Shown here in pieces: positions 9,166 through 17,760 of a stretch of DNA of 64,000 nt (position 1 is its first letter; each line of letters opens with the position of its first letter). The notes under the pieces are model-generated. The model was not told the origin of the DNA. It searched no databases and saw only the letters and a list, made by a program, of their open reading frames with translations. The position numbers and the translations under genes were made by a program. This DNA is from CALBPI01 sp045110335. Lineage in GTDB: Bacteria > Pseudomonadota > Gammaproteobacteria > Steroidobacterales > Woeseiaceae. The DNA lies in NCBI GenBank assembly GCA_045110335.1, contig JBGCGB010000010.1, forward strand, positions 1 to 64,000, given 5' to 3'.

Positions 9166-10620
9166 TCAGTTGATCTGCGGCTGAATAACAATATCGATAC
9201 GACGGTTTCTCGCCCGACCAGATGAGGTTTCGTTATTCGCAATCGGACGCGTCTCGCCATAGCCATTGGAGCTCAGTCGGCTGCTCGGGATGCGCATTGC
9301 GTTGAGCATATATTGCTCGACCGCCTCGGCACGTGCTTGTGAAAGTGTTTGGTTGGTTTGATCACCACCGTACGAATCGGTATGACCTTCAATCACGATG
9401 CTGGAACGCGGGAACACATCAACCGCACTCTCGACTTTTTCCAGCAATGGATAAAGTTCTGGTGTAATTGTAGATTGCCCACTCGCAAAACTGAGACCAA
9501 CCAGTCTCAGCGTAACGTTATTGCCTTCCCGGAATACAAGTGCTTCATCCCGGTTAAACATTCGCTCAACGGTTTCGAATTGTTCCTTGATTCGCGCTTG
9601 CTGTTGAAGCCGCTGCATGAGGGCGGACCGCTCGGCAGTAGCGCCACCTAATTTTTCATCTAGCAGTCGGATTTCTTCGCTCATTTCTTCGACGCGCAGT
9701 TCGTTCTCGCGAAGGTCTTGCGTGAGCGCCTGATTTTGTTCACGCATCTCAATAATGAAATTGGTCAGACTCTGGGCGACAACATCACCGCCATTCGCTA
9801 GGTCCGGCACAATGTCGGCCGCGCCAGCAATATCTGCCAGTGGCTTTTCCCAGGATAGAATAAGATTTTCGGTTGATAGGTCTTTGTCACGAACGCGACG
9901 TACGACTTCGGCCAGGTAGATCGCATGGCGTGCTTCATAGTTCGCTTGTTGGGCTAAGTTTCTGGGCAGGTCGGTGTCGTAGCGATTCTCGTTGAGCTCT
10001 TTTTCTGCGCGGGCCAAAAGATCTTTAGAGCGTTGCAGTGTGGTCGGTGCATAACGACCGACGCGTGCGCGCTCCGCATCGGCTAGCAGTCGCCGCGTGT
10101 CACTGAGATAACGCGTCTTGATCGCGCCCAGTTCCGCATCGCGATAGAGGCTTTCCGCTTCAATCCCATAGCGTTTGCCGTTTTTCAGGTCACCGCGCTC
10201 TAGAACGCGGATAGCGTCTGCGAATTTATCTTCGGCATCGGCCCATATCGGCTGCGAGCGAGTTGGTGCTTCGGCCTTACGTGCGTCGATACGGGTCTTG
10301 ATCACGCCGCTGAGCGTCACGCGAGTCAGACCAGCAGATTCGGTCGCTTCCCTAAAGCGTGCGCTAGCGTCGGCCAAGCGCGACCGGATGACTTCAACAT
10401 TACGACCGCGCTCGAGGGCTTCCTCAGCGCTTTCAAAGGCTTTTACGCCACGTTCGAAATTGCGGGGTGCGAGCAGAGCAGCTTCTGCTGCCTTCGCTTC
10501 GGCATAGATTTCATCAGCTTCGGCAAACAAGCTGTCTCTCAGGGCGGACTGGGCATAGACAGACGATGCGGCAAAACCCGTCACGAGCAGCAGGATTATG
10601 GAAAATGTCTTACGTTGCAT
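9166..10620 (-). CDS. OmpA family protein with N-terminal DUF4398-like coiled region
   Basis: A 484-residue exported protein. A signal peptide (KTFSIILLLVTGFAASSVYA) is followed by Ala/Glu/Arg-rich helical repeats that resemble DUF4398 (ADEIYAEAKAAEAALLAP and AEDKFADAIRVLERGD). A coiled coil runs near residues 290-350, and the C-terminal OmpA peptidoglycan-binding domain shows IVIEGHTDSYG, LSQARAEAVEQYM and RARNRRIDIVI. It probably links the outer envelope to peptidoglycan. ATG 10620 was chosen; a TTG at 10629 in frame has a closer TAGG and may be used instead. It is divergent from the small gene at 10787. Confidence 0.85.
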   Translation of the reverse strand: MQRKTFSIILLLVTGFAASSVYAQSALRDSLFAEADEIYAEAKAAEAALLAPRNFERGVKAFESAEEALERGRNVEVIRSRLADASARFREATESAGLTRVTLSGVIKTRIDARKAEAPTRSQPIWADAEDKFADAIRVLERGDLKNGKRYGIEAESLYRDAELGAIKTRYLSDTRRLLADAERARVGRYAPTTLQRSKDLLARAEKELNENRYDTDLPRNLAQQANYEARHAIYLAEVVRRVRDKDLSTENLILSWEKPLADIAGAADIVPDLANGGDVVAQSLTNFIIEMREQNQALTQDLRENELRVEEMSEEIRLLDEKLGGATAERSALMQRLQQQARIKEQFETVERMFNRDEALVFREGNNVTLRLVGLSFASGQSTITPELYPLLEKVESAVDVFPRSSIVIEGHTDSYGGDQTNQTLSQARAEAVEQYMLNAMRIPSSRLSSNGYGETRPIANNETSSGRARNRRIDIVIQPQIN

Positions 10621-10745
10621 GGTTTTCAAGCCTAAAAGCTTACGAACAGCTCATATTGTCGGTGTAGCGCTCCGGTGACGCAAGCATCCGTCCAAGGTTT
10701 TCACAATCGTTCAATATTTAGACATGAACTAAGTAATGTGCGTTT

Positions 10746-10786
10746 GGTCACAGTAGTTTCCGAGACACAAATCTATAGTTGTGACC
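10746..10786. promoter_or_regulatory. inverted repeat GGTCACA...TGTGACC just before the small gene at 10787
   Basis: Seven-base arms GGTCACA (10746-10752) and TGTGACC (10780-10786) are perfect inverse complements separated by 27 bases. A TATAGT hexamer at 10774-10779 could be a -10 element, and it would place the transcript start at or next to the ATG at 10787. No good -35 hexamer lies 16-18 bases upstream. This could be an operator for the divergent pair or chance; no factor is assigned. Confidence 0.3.
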
Positions 10787-10984
10787 ATGCAAATGAAGTT
10801 CTACACGCAGTTTCAAGTCGAAGACGGCCAGTTCAAGGACAGCAACTTGTTCAGTGGCATCGTTGAGCTGCGCGCGGCCCGCGGCAAAGATGTTAGTGAA
10901 TCCCAGCTGCAGCGCCTTCTGTCACAAAACTTCGACATTGATTATGAGCACGTGCACCTCGTCAGCTGGTGTCGCCTGCACTAA
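10787..10984 (+). CDS. small protein of unknown function (65 residues)
   Basis: A short open frame with a balanced, protein-like composition (MQMKFYTQFQVEDGQFKD, ending HLVSWCRLH). No membrane segment or signal peptide is visible, and the family was not recognised. Support for it being a gene comes from its position between a divergent promoter region and a strong rho-independent terminator 39 bases downstream. There is no clear Shine-Dalgarno site; ATG codons at 10787 and 10793 and a GTG at 10781 are all in frame. A leaderless transcript is possible. Confidence 0.55.
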   Translation: MQMKFYTQFQVEDGQFKDSNLFSGIVELRAARGKDVSESQLQRLLSQNFDIDYEHVHLVSWCRLH

Positions 10985-11022
10985 ACCCCTGATTTACGGT
11001 ACAGATTGAAGCATCCCCCTGT

Positions 11023-11047
11023 AACCCGGCACTGCCGGGTTTTTTTT
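11023..11047 (+). terminator. rho-independent terminator after the small gene
   Basis: An eight-base perfect stem (AACCCGGC at 11023-11030 with GCCGGGTT at 11034-11041), a three-base loop and a run of T to 11047. It follows the 65-residue gene and precedes the promoter of the next small gene, so it separates two transcripts. Confidence 0.9.
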
Positions 11048-11050
11048 GTC

Positions 11051-11078
11051 TCGACTTCGCAGCCGAGCCACCTATAAT
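11051..11078 (+). promoter_or_regulatory. sigma-70-like promoter of the 79-residue small protein gene
   Basis: A consensus TATAAT at 11073-11078 is preceded at 16 bases by TCGACT (11051-11056), which matches four of six -35 positions. It lies directly after the terminator and 30 bases before the ATG at 11109. Confidence 0.55.
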
Positions 11079-11108
11079 GCGCGGGGGGGTGCTTCAAGAA
11101 GAGTGATC

Positions 11109-11348
11109 ATGGTTGATAAACAACGTTCTGTTATCCGGCTTCAGACTACTGAAAACCGTGATCGTCAGCTAAGCGCGCTCGAGTTGCATATCGGGCGAGA
11201 TCGCTGGGCACGTGTTTGTAAGGGCGACGACGGTACGATGGCTATCCAGGTTCTTGACAATCCCAACAATGGGCCGTGGCGGATCAAAGCGGAAGACTTT
11301 GCCCGCTCTATGCAAGGGGTTTCCCGCCTATTCGGCCTCGATCGCTAG
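11109..11348 (+). CDS. small hypothetical protein (79 residues)
   Basis: A 79-residue soluble protein beginning MVDKQRSVIRLQTTE, rich in Arg and Asp, with a central strand-like GRDRWARVCKGDDGTMA. The family was not recognised. ATG 11109 follows an AAGAAGAG stretch that can serve as a ribosome-binding site, and a good -10 promoter element lies upstream. Its last 21 bases overlap the end of the convergent DUF2797 gene. The own promoter and isolating terminator argue for a real gene; its function is unknown. Confidence 0.6.
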   Translation: MVDKQRSVIRLQTTENRDRQLSALELHIGRDRWARVCKGDDGTMAIQVLDNPNNGPWRIKAEDFARSMQGVSRLFGLDR

Positions 11349-12164
11349 CTCATAGCCCGTATATTTCCTGACGTTCAGTACGCCATCTGCGAAGATTAGG
11401 TACTGTCCTTTGATCCCGTCCAGGACGGATTCAATCGTCGGCGTTTTATCCAGATTCATCGCTTTTATTTTCTCTGGCCACGCGTGCACCGGATATTCGA
11501 TCTGAGTTTCCGGAAGTTCAGCTGGCTGGAACGGTGGCGTGTCGAACCGATCGGCAAATTGCCCACTAACGAGGTCAATATCGGCAGCGCTCATCGTTAG
11601 CAACTCATCGCGACTGGCCGCGAGGTCGCGGTGTTCTGCGTTGCCTTTGAGCATCCGCCGCCAGTCGGTTCGATCGCTGACATGCTTGCCGATGGCTTTT
11701 TCTAGCAGTCCGGCGACGTGCCGGGAGCGGGTCCGGAAAATAGGCAGCGCTTGTGTTGCGCCCTGGTCAATCCAGCGTGTCGGCAACTGGTCTTGGCGCG
11801 TAATACCGACTTTCAGTCCGGAAGAATTCGCCAAATAGACAAAATGGTCCTGAAAACAATGCGTTTCTCCCCATTCGGGTTCGCGACACGTCCCTTGATC
11901 AAAATGACAGGTATGCGGTCTGACAATGCACATGTCACAGCGCGCCAGCCGCTGGCTGCAGGGGTAGCAATACCCCTGAGAGTAACTTTTCTTGGTCTGG
12001 CGGCCACAATTTTGGCAATGAATCATGCCTTCGAACACCACGCGCAACTTTTGGCCGATCAGCGGATTCATGGCGAATGGTTCGTCATCCAACAGAAGTT
12101 CATAGCTGACTGGTGCATCGTTTGTGACCCGCATTTTGGCCACGTGACCCTGTAATTTCGTCAT
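11328..12164 (-). CDS. DUF2797 domain-containing protein
   Basis: A 278-residue protein with several cysteine pairs in its N-terminal half (CQNCGRQTKKSYSQGYC, CSQRLARCDMC, then HCF), which probably bind zinc. The segment VYLANSSGLKVGITR followed by PTRWIDQGA is the hallmark of DUF2797, whose central part resembles a GIY-YIG-like strand. The biochemical role of the family is not established. ATG 12164 has a GAGGA ribosome-binding site. It is divergent from lipA across an 88-base gap. Confidence 0.85.
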   Translation of the reverse strand: MTKLQGHVAKMRVTNDAPVSYELLLDDEPFAMNPLIGQKLRVVFEGMIHCQNCGRQTKKSYSQGYCYPCSQRLARCDMCIVRPHTCHFDQGTCREPEWGETHCFQDHFVYLANSSGLKVGITRQDQLPTRWIDQGATQALPIFRTRSRHVAGLLEKAIGKHVSDRTDWRRMLKGNAEHRDLAASRDELLTMSAADIDLVSGQFADRFDTPPFQPAELPETQIEYPVHAWPEKIKAMNLDKTPTIESVLDGIKGQYLIFADGVLNVRKYTGYELAIEAE

Positions 12165-12203
12165 CTCGTCCTCATATTAATGAACGTGTAGTTTCGTCGA
12201 TCG

Positions 12204-12216
12204 CTCACGGCGTGAG
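12204..12216. promoter_or_regulatory. palindrome in the DUF2797-lipA divergent gap
   Basis: CTCACG (12204-12209) and CGTGAG (12211-12216) form a perfect dyad around one central base, between two divergent genes. It may be an operator; no regulator is assigned. Confidence 0.25.
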
Positions 12217-12252
12217 ACAATACCCGAAGTTTCCAAAAGACGCAGGTTTTTC

Positions 12253-13284
12253 ATGGCTAGTGATCGACCCACCCTACGTGGCATACCCATTGTCACTAGT
12301 GGCCAAAAATATCAAACCGATGTGGGCTTTAACGCGATCAAGAATGGCGTTAAGCAGCGTGCATCCCGTCAGGCAGCGGAGATTGGCAGGAAGCCGTCAT
12401 GGCTGCGTGCCAAGATGCCGGCCGGCGAAAAGTTTAGTGAAGTCAAACGCACCGTCAAAGACAAACGGCTTAGTACGGTTTGCGAAGAGTCGATGTGTCC
12501 GAATATTGGCGAATGCTGGAATGCGGGCACAGCCACAATTATGGTGATGGGATCGGTCTGCACACGCGCATGCCAATTCTGCGCTGTGGACACTGGCAAC
12601 CCAAAAGGGTGGCTGGACGCCGAAGAGCCGGAAAACACCGCACGGGCCGTCGAAATGATGGGCCTGAAATACGTGGTGCTGACTTCCGTCGATCGTGATG
12701 ACCTCGACGATGGTGGTGCCTCGCATTATGCGGCTTGTATCCGAGCGATCAAACGCCGCACCCCGGCAACCGCGGTAGAAGCACTGACGCCCGATTTTGA
12801 CGGTGTAGAAGACCATGTTGCATTGCTCATGGATTCCGGCTTGCAGGTATTCGCGCAGAATGTGGAGACCGTTGAACGGTTGACGCATCCAGTACGGGAC
12901 CCGAGAGCTGGCTATCGGCAAACATTGAATGTTCTCGGCTTCGCCAAACGGTATAAGCCGGAAGTCCTGACGAAGACGAGTCTCATGCTGGGGCTTGGTG
13001 AAACCGATGACGAGATTATGAAGACGATGGATGATTTGGCTGAAATCGGTTGTGACATTGTTACGTTCGGCCAATATCTGCGTCCTACTGTGAATCATTT
13101 GCCCATTGAGCGCTATGTGACGCCCGAGCAGTTCGAGGCTTATCGCGAAGCCGGTTTGCAGCGCGGTTTTCTGGAAGTGGTTTCCGGACCATTGGTGCGG
13201 TCAAGCTATCGCGCCGAACGCGTGCTTGAGAAAAACAATGTCGGGTTTGATGCGGCCGGTACGCCCAAGGTGAACGCGACATGA
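12253..13284 (+). CDS. lipA: lipoyl synthase
   Basis: A 343-residue radical-SAM enzyme that inserts two sulfur atoms into protein-bound octanoyl groups to make lipoate for pyruvate and 2-oxoglutarate dehydrogenases. Both iron-sulfur sites are complete: the auxiliary cluster cysteines are Cys77, Cys82 and Cys88 (CEESMCPNIGEC), and the radical-SAM cysteines are Cys103, Cys107 and Cys110 (CTRACQFC). The C-terminal VRSSYRAE holds the conserved serine that ligates the auxiliary cluster. No lipB lies beside it; the next gene, sohB, overlaps by four bases. Confidence 0.97.
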   Translation: MASDRPTLRGIPIVTSGQKYQTDVGFNAIKNGVKQRASRQAAEIGRKPSWLRAKMPAGEKFSEVKRTVKDKRLSTVCEESMCPNIGECWNAGTATIMVMGSVCTRACQFCAVDTGNPKGWLDAEEPENTARAVEMMGLKYVVLTSVDRDDLDDGGASHYAACIRAIKRRTPATAVEALTPDFDGVEDHVALLMDSGLQVFAQNVETVERLTHPVRDPRAGYRQTLNVLGFAKRYKPEVLTKTSLMLGLGETDDEIMKTMDDLAEIGCDIVTFGQYLRPTVNHLPIERYVTPEQFEAYREAGLQRGFLEVVSGPLVRSSYRAERVLEKNNVGFDAAGTPKVNAT

Positions 13285-14291
13285 GTGTTTTTTTTCTGGA
13301 CTACGGGCTTTTTCTGGCCAAAACGCTAACCTTGCTTTTAGCAGTTTTCGTCGCACTGGCGATGGCTGCCGGGTTTTCGAAACGCGGCCAAAGCAACGAA
13401 ACACTTCGCGTTGAAAAACTCAATGACAAGTTTCGTCATGTGCGTAACAAGTTAGCGCGAGCGGTTGTCTCGAGTGCCGACGCAAAACAGCTCCAAAAGA
13501 CACAAAAAGCGAAAGCGAAGGCGCGCCAGAAATCGACGAGTGAGAAGCCCCGCACCTTCGTGCTTGAGTTTGAAGGCGACATTAAGGCCAGTGAGGTCAC
13601 CAATCTTCGCGAGGAGATTTCTGCCGTGTTGGCCATTGCCAACGACGATGATGAAGTCTTCCTGCGCCTCGAGAATCCCGGTGGCATCGTTCATGAGCAT
13701 GGCTTGGCGGCGGCACAATTGACCCGCTTACGTGATCGTGGGCTGCACCTGACGATCGCGGTCGACAAGGTCGCGGCGAGTGGCGGATACCTAATGGCCT
13801 GTGTGGCAAACGAGATTGTGGCCGCACCGTTTGCCATTGTGGGATCTATTGGCGTGATCGCTCAGCTGCCAAATTTCAACAAGGCGTTAGAAGAAAAAGG
13901 CATTGAGTTCGAGCAGATTACTGCCGGCAAGCACAAACGGACGGTGACCATGTTTGGTCGCAATACCGATGAAGACCGTGCGAAACTGAAGTCTGAACTT
14001 GAAGACGTGCATGGCTTATTCAAAGACGCCATAGCCCGTTATCGAGCGGATATGGATCTCGAGCAATTAGCAACGGGTGAACATTGGTATGGAACCCGGG
14101 CGCTTGAATTGGGTCTGATAGATAAACTGGCCACGAGTGATGATGAGTTGATTAGACGTAGCGAAGATCGACATATTTTCGCCGTCAACTATGAAATCAA
14201 GCAGCCGTTGCCAGAAAAACTGATGGGTGCTTTCAATGGTGCCATTGAGAAAACACTGTCGACAGTTCGACGCGGTATCCGCGGCATTTAG
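13281..14291 (+). CDS. sohB: SohB-type S49 family protease
   Basis: A 336-residue inner-membrane protease. One N-terminal membrane helix (LTLLLAVFVALAMAAGF) is followed by a basic Lys/Ala-rich linker and the S49 (SppA/SohB) catalytic domain. The fold motifs VFLRLENPGG, DKVAASGGYLMACVAN and FAIVGSIGVIAQ are present. The serine nucleophile is expected in ASGGY and the general-base lysine further on, as in SppA. SohB is thought to degrade signal peptides or misfolded periplasmic proteins. ATGA overlap couples it to lipA. Confidence 0.92.
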   Translation: MSVFFLDYGLFLAKTLTLLLAVFVALAMAAGFSKRGQSNETLRVEKLNDKFRHVRNKLARAVVSSADAKQLQKTQKAKAKARQKSTSEKPRTFVLEFEGDIKASEVTNLREEISAVLAIANDDDEVFLRLENPGGIVHEHGLAAAQLTRLRDRGLHLTIAVDKVAASGGYLMACVANEIVAAPFAIVGSIGVIAQLPNFNKALEEKGIEFEQITAGKHKRTVTMFGRNTDEDRAKLKSELEDVHGLFKDAIARYRADMDLEQLATGEHWYGTRALELGLIDKLATSDDELIRRSEDRHIFAVNYEIKQPLPEKLMGAFNGAIEKTLSTVRRGIRGI

Positions 14292-14324
14292 AAGATTTTG
14301 GCCAGTTGGCCCAGGGAGTGCACG

Positions 14325-15149
14325 ATGAACATGAACCTTTTTGGCAAACGCTATTTGTCCGGTGCTCTTGCTGTCGGCGCGACGTTTCTGACGGGTTGTG
14401 CGTCGATGATTTCCGATGATACGTTAAACGCGCAAGGTGAGGCCGCCTATGCCCAAATGCAGGCACAGATTCCGCTGGTCAAAGAACAACCGATTATTGA
14501 TTTTGTAGAGTGCGTGGCTAACGCTATCGTCGATCAACTCGACGGCCCGCAGAGTCAGGTGGCCTGGGAGCTGGCTGTTTTTGATGAAGACCAGGTCAAT
14601 GCGTTCGCATTACCCGGTGGAAAGATGGGCGTTTACAAGGGCTTGTTGGCGGTCACCGAAAACGACGATCAGCTCGCGGCGGTCATGGGCCATGAGGTTG
14701 CGCATGTTACCGAGCGACACTCGGCGGAACGTATGGCGAGAACACGCGGCACGCAGATAGGCGTACAAGTGCTTTCCGGTATTGTCGGTAACGGAACGAT
14801 TGCTGCTGCTAGCGCGTCCACAGCGCTGCAGATCGGTGCCCAACTAGGTTTGTTGCTGCCCTTTAACCGTGGCCAGGAAAGTGAAGCTGACTCAACCGGT
14901 CTGGTTTACATGGCGCGTGCCGGATTCGATCCGCGCGAGAGCGTCAAGTTGTGGAAAAACATGGCAGCCAGTAAAGATGGCGAGCCACCGGAACTGATGT
15001 CTACGCATCCAAGCAGCGATACGCGTATTGACAAGTTGGTGAGTCAATTGCCGCGCGCGCTAGTGCTGTATAACCAGGCAGCTGCTGCGGGCAAGAAACC
15101 CTACTGCGCACGCCCGGATATTCCGAAGCCCAAGAAAGAACAATCCTGA
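14325..15149 (+). CDS. M48 family metalloprotease lipoprotein
   Basis: A 274-residue protein with a lipoprotein signal peptide (lipobox LTGC, Cys25), so it is probably anchored to the envelope. The zinc site HEVAH lies at residues 123-127, with a downstream EADSTG glutamate as third ligand, as in M48 peptidases. The arrangement matches small periplasmic Oma1/LoiP/YcaL-type proteases involved in outer-membrane protein quality control. ATG 14325 has an AGGGAG ribosome-binding site. It may share a transcript with sohB, 33 bases upstream. Confidence 0.9.
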   Translation: MNMNLFGKRYLSGALAVGATFLTGCASMISDDTLNAQGEAAYAQMQAQIPLVKEQPIIDFVECVANAIVDQLDGPQSQVAWELAVFDEDQVNAFALPGGKMGVYKGLLAVTENDDQLAAVMGHEVAHVTERHSAERMARTRGTQIGVQVLSGIVGNGTIAAASASTALQIGAQLGLLLPFNRGQESEADSTGLVYMARAGFDPRESVKLWKNMAASKDGEPPELMSTHPSSDTRIDKLVSQLPRALVLYNQAAAAGKKPYCARPDIPKPKKEQS

Positions 15150-15158
15150 CCGACTGTA

Positions 15159-16160
15159 ATGTCCTTGATTGAAGCCTCGCGGCGCGGACTTGAATGCGCG
15201 TCCGGTGGTTTTTGTATTGATCCGATGCGACGCAGCGAGCTGGCGTTGATTACGCATGCGCATGCGGATCATGCACGACGCGGATCGGATCGCTACATTG
15301 CCGTGCGCGATTCGGTGCCGATTTTACGAACCAGACTGGGCCCATCCCGGCGCATTGACGCCGTGGATTACGGTGAGCGTATTCGGCTTGGCGATACGGT
15401 GGTCTCGTTTCATCCAGCCGGACACGTGCTGGGTTCTGCACAAATCAGGGTAGAACGCGGCGATGAGGTTTGGGTGGCTAGTGGAGATTTCAAGCGGGAT
15501 CCAGACCCAACCTGTGCGCCGTTCGAAGTGGTCGAATGCGATACGTTTATCACGGAAGCGACTTTTGCATTGCCGATTTATCGTTGGCCGGATACGCCTA
15601 TCGTCGCCGCGGAGATTTTTGATTGGTGGCATGAGAACCGACGCCAGCAACGACCTTCGGTGCTGTTTTGTTATGCCTTTGGCAAGGCGCAGCGGGTGCT
15701 GGCTGAACTGCTGCCGCTCACTGATGAGCGAATTTTCGTTCATGGTGCTGTTGAGAAATTGAATGTGCTTTATCGCGAGGCGGGCGTAAAGATGCTGCCG
15801 ACCGAAACGGTTAACCTGCGCGAGCGTCGCGACTATGCCGGCGAACTGATCATCGCGCCACCCGGCGCCGCAGGCACACGTTGGATGCGACGATTCAAGT
15901 CCGCTTCAACGGGGTTTTGTTCCGGTTGGATGCGTGTCCGCGGCAATCGCCGGCGTCGTGGTTATGATCGTGGTTTTGTGTTGTCCGATCATGCGGATTG
16001 GCCGTCATTGCTGCGTACGATTGATGACGTAAAAGCGCAAAAAATCTTGATGACCCATGGTCATGCCGACACGTTGGTCAGGCTACTAACAGAACAGGGT
16101 GTCGATGCGCGCGAAATGCCAGTGCGCCGCGACGAGCCCGAAACCGATGCGTCGCTTTAG
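15159..16160 (+). CDS. ligase-associated DNA exonuclease (metallo-beta-lactamase/CPSF fold)
   Basis: A 333-residue protein of the metallo-beta-lactamase/beta-CASP group. The metal-binding motif is ALITHAHADHARRG (HxHxDH), with further conserved SFHPAGHVLGSAQ, SGDF, and late LSDHADWP and THGHAD. Bacterial members of this type encoded next to ATP-dependent ligases are called ligase-associated exonucleases and are thought to trim DNA ends. The end overlaps the ligase gene start by 14 bases. It is the first gene of a four-gene repair set. Confidence 0.9.
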   Translation: MSLIEASRRGLECASGGFCIDPMRRSELALITHAHADHARRGSDRYIAVRDSVPILRTRLGPSRRIDAVDYGERIRLGDTVVSFHPAGHVLGSAQIRVERGDEVWVASGDFKRDPDPTCAPFEVVECDTFITEATFALPIYRWPDTPIVAAEIFDWWHENRRQQRPSVLFCYAFGKAQRVLAELLPLTDERIFVHGAVEKLNVLYREAGVKMLPTETVNLRERRDYAGELIIAPPGAAGTRWMRRFKSASTGFCSGWMRVRGNRRRRGYDRGFVLSDHADWPSLLRTIDDVKAQKILMTHGHADTLVRLLTEQGVDAREMPVRRDEPETDASL

Positions 16161-17760
16161 CGCGCTCTACAAGTCACTCGATCAAACGCAGTCCACCAAT
16201 GCAAAAGTGGCGGCGATGGTCGACTACTTTTCAACGGCTGACCCTGCCGATCGCGCGCACGCAGTGTTCTATCTTTCTGGTCGACGCCAAAAGCGTTTGA
16301 TCGGTGCCGCCAAACTCAGGGATTGGTTGTCACAAGAATCCTCATTGCCTGGCTGGCTTGTTGAAGAGACTTACGCGAGCGTAGGTGATCTCGCCGAGAC
16401 CATAGCCTTATTGCTCGCCGACCGGTCGGCTTCCGAATCTGTCGCCGACTGGGCGCTCGCGGCATTTATCGAAGGCGCCTTGAAACCGTTAACGACGATG
16501 GACGACGAGCAACAGCGGGACTGCGTCGTTTCATGGTGGCGAACGTTGCCCTATGACGAGTGTTACCTCGTCAATAAATTCATGACAGGCGGTTTCCGGG
16601 TGGGTGTTTCACAAACGCTGGTGGCAACGGCCTTGTCGAAAGTGGCGAACTTACCGCGTCCCGTCATTTTGCATCGTTTGATGGGGCACTGGCAGCCGGA
16701 TGCTGTTTTTGGCGAGGCACTGATCGCCGAGGATGATGGTGCCGAAGTGTTATCGCGGCCATATCCGTTCTGTTTGGCTAGCCCGTTGGAGCCCGAGCCC
16801 GGCGCGCTATCGGTAGAGACTGTCGAAGCGCAGCTGGGGCCAGTCTCGGATTGGTTGGTTGAATGGAAATGGGATGGTATTCGCGGGCAACTCATCAAAC
16901 GTAAGGGTGAGGTTTTTCTTTGGTCCCGGGGTGAGGATTTAATCAGCAATCAGTTTCCCGAGATCGTTGCCGCCGCGGCGTCGCTCCCGGACAACTGTGT
17001 TCTGGACGGAGAGATTCTTGCGTGGCAGGACGAGCTTCCCATGCCTTTTTCAGCGTTTCAGCGCCGACTCGGGCGCAAGAAGCCGGGCAAGAAAACGCTG
17101 GCTGACTTCCCTGTTATTTTTCGCGCCTACGATTTGTTGGAACGGGGCGGACAGGATATCCGTGAACATACGCAGCGCGAGCGTCGCCAGGCATTGGAAT
17201 TGGTTGCTGAGTCGTTCGAACCACACTTCCAATTGTCTGAACTGGTCAATGAGGAAAGTTGGTCAGGTCTGTTAATTCAACGAGACCAGGCGCGCGAGAG
17301 ACGCGTCGAGGGTCTCATGCTCAAGTCAAAAGAAGCGCGTTATCAGCCGGGCCGGAAGAAAGGGCTGTGGTGGAAATGGAAAATAGAGCCGCACACGATT
17401 GATGCCGTCATGTTGTACGCACAAGCGGGACATGGTCGTCGAGCGAACTTGCATACCGATTACACGTTTGCCGTTTGGCGCGGCGACGAGCTTGTGCCCA
17501 TTGCCAAGGCTTACTCCGGACTGACTAACGAAGAGATCACCACGCTGGACAAGTGGATTCGGCGCCATACTCGTGAGCGTTTTGGCCCGGTCAGATCGGT
17601 CGAGCCTGTTCACGTCTTCGAGTTGGCGTTTGAGGCGATCGCGCATTCACCCCGTCATAAGTCCGGCGTCGCGTTGCGGTTCCCGAGAATCCGACGCTGG
17701 CGAACCGATCTGGCTGCCGCGGACGCCGATACGCTCGAGACACTCGAGGACTTGCTGTGA
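16147..17760 (+). CDS. ATP-dependent DNA ligase
   Basis: A 537-residue ligase. An N-terminal helical domain (to about residue 200) is followed by the nucleotidyltransferase core; the adenylated lysine is in EWKWDGIRGQ (Lys241). Further ligase motifs are VLDGEI, VFRAYDLLE, VEGLMLK and GLWWKWK, and an OB-fold forms the C-terminal part. It joins nicks using ATP, distinct from the main NAD-dependent LigA. It belongs to the ligase-associated operon with exonuclease, Lhr-like helicase and PdeM, thought to act in DNA-damage repair. It overlaps the helicase gene by four bases. Confidence 0.93.
   Translation: MRRFSALYKSLDQTQSTNAKVAAMVDYFSTADPADRAHAVFYLSGRRQKRLIGAAKLRDWLSQESSLPGWLVEETYASVGDLAETIALLLADRSASESVADWALAAFIEGALKPLTTMDDEQQRDCVVSWWRTLPYDECYLVNKFMTGGFRVGVSQTLVATALSKVANLPRPVILHRLMGHWQPDAVFGEALIAEDDGAEVLSRPYPFCLASPLEPEPGALSVETVEAQLGPVSDWLVEWKWDGIRGQLIKRKGEVFLWSRGEDLISNQFPEIVAAAASLPDNCVLDGEILAWQDELPMPFSAFQRRLGRKKPGKKTLADFPVIFRAYDLLERGGQDIREHTQRERRQALELVAESFEPHFQLSELVNEESWSGLLIQRDQARERRVEGLMLKSKEARYQPGRKKGLWWKWKIEPHTIDAVMLYAQAGHGRRANLHTDYTFAVWRGDELVPIAKAYSGLTNEEITTLDKWIRRHTRERFGPVRSVEPVHVFELAFEAIAHSPRHKSGVALRFPRIRRWRTDLAAADADTLETLEDLL

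Noticed and set aside
12397..13098. 233-codon open frame on the reverse strand inside lipA
   Set aside because: It lies wholly antisense to a clear lipoyl synthase, has no recognisable domain and follows from codon bias of the true gene.
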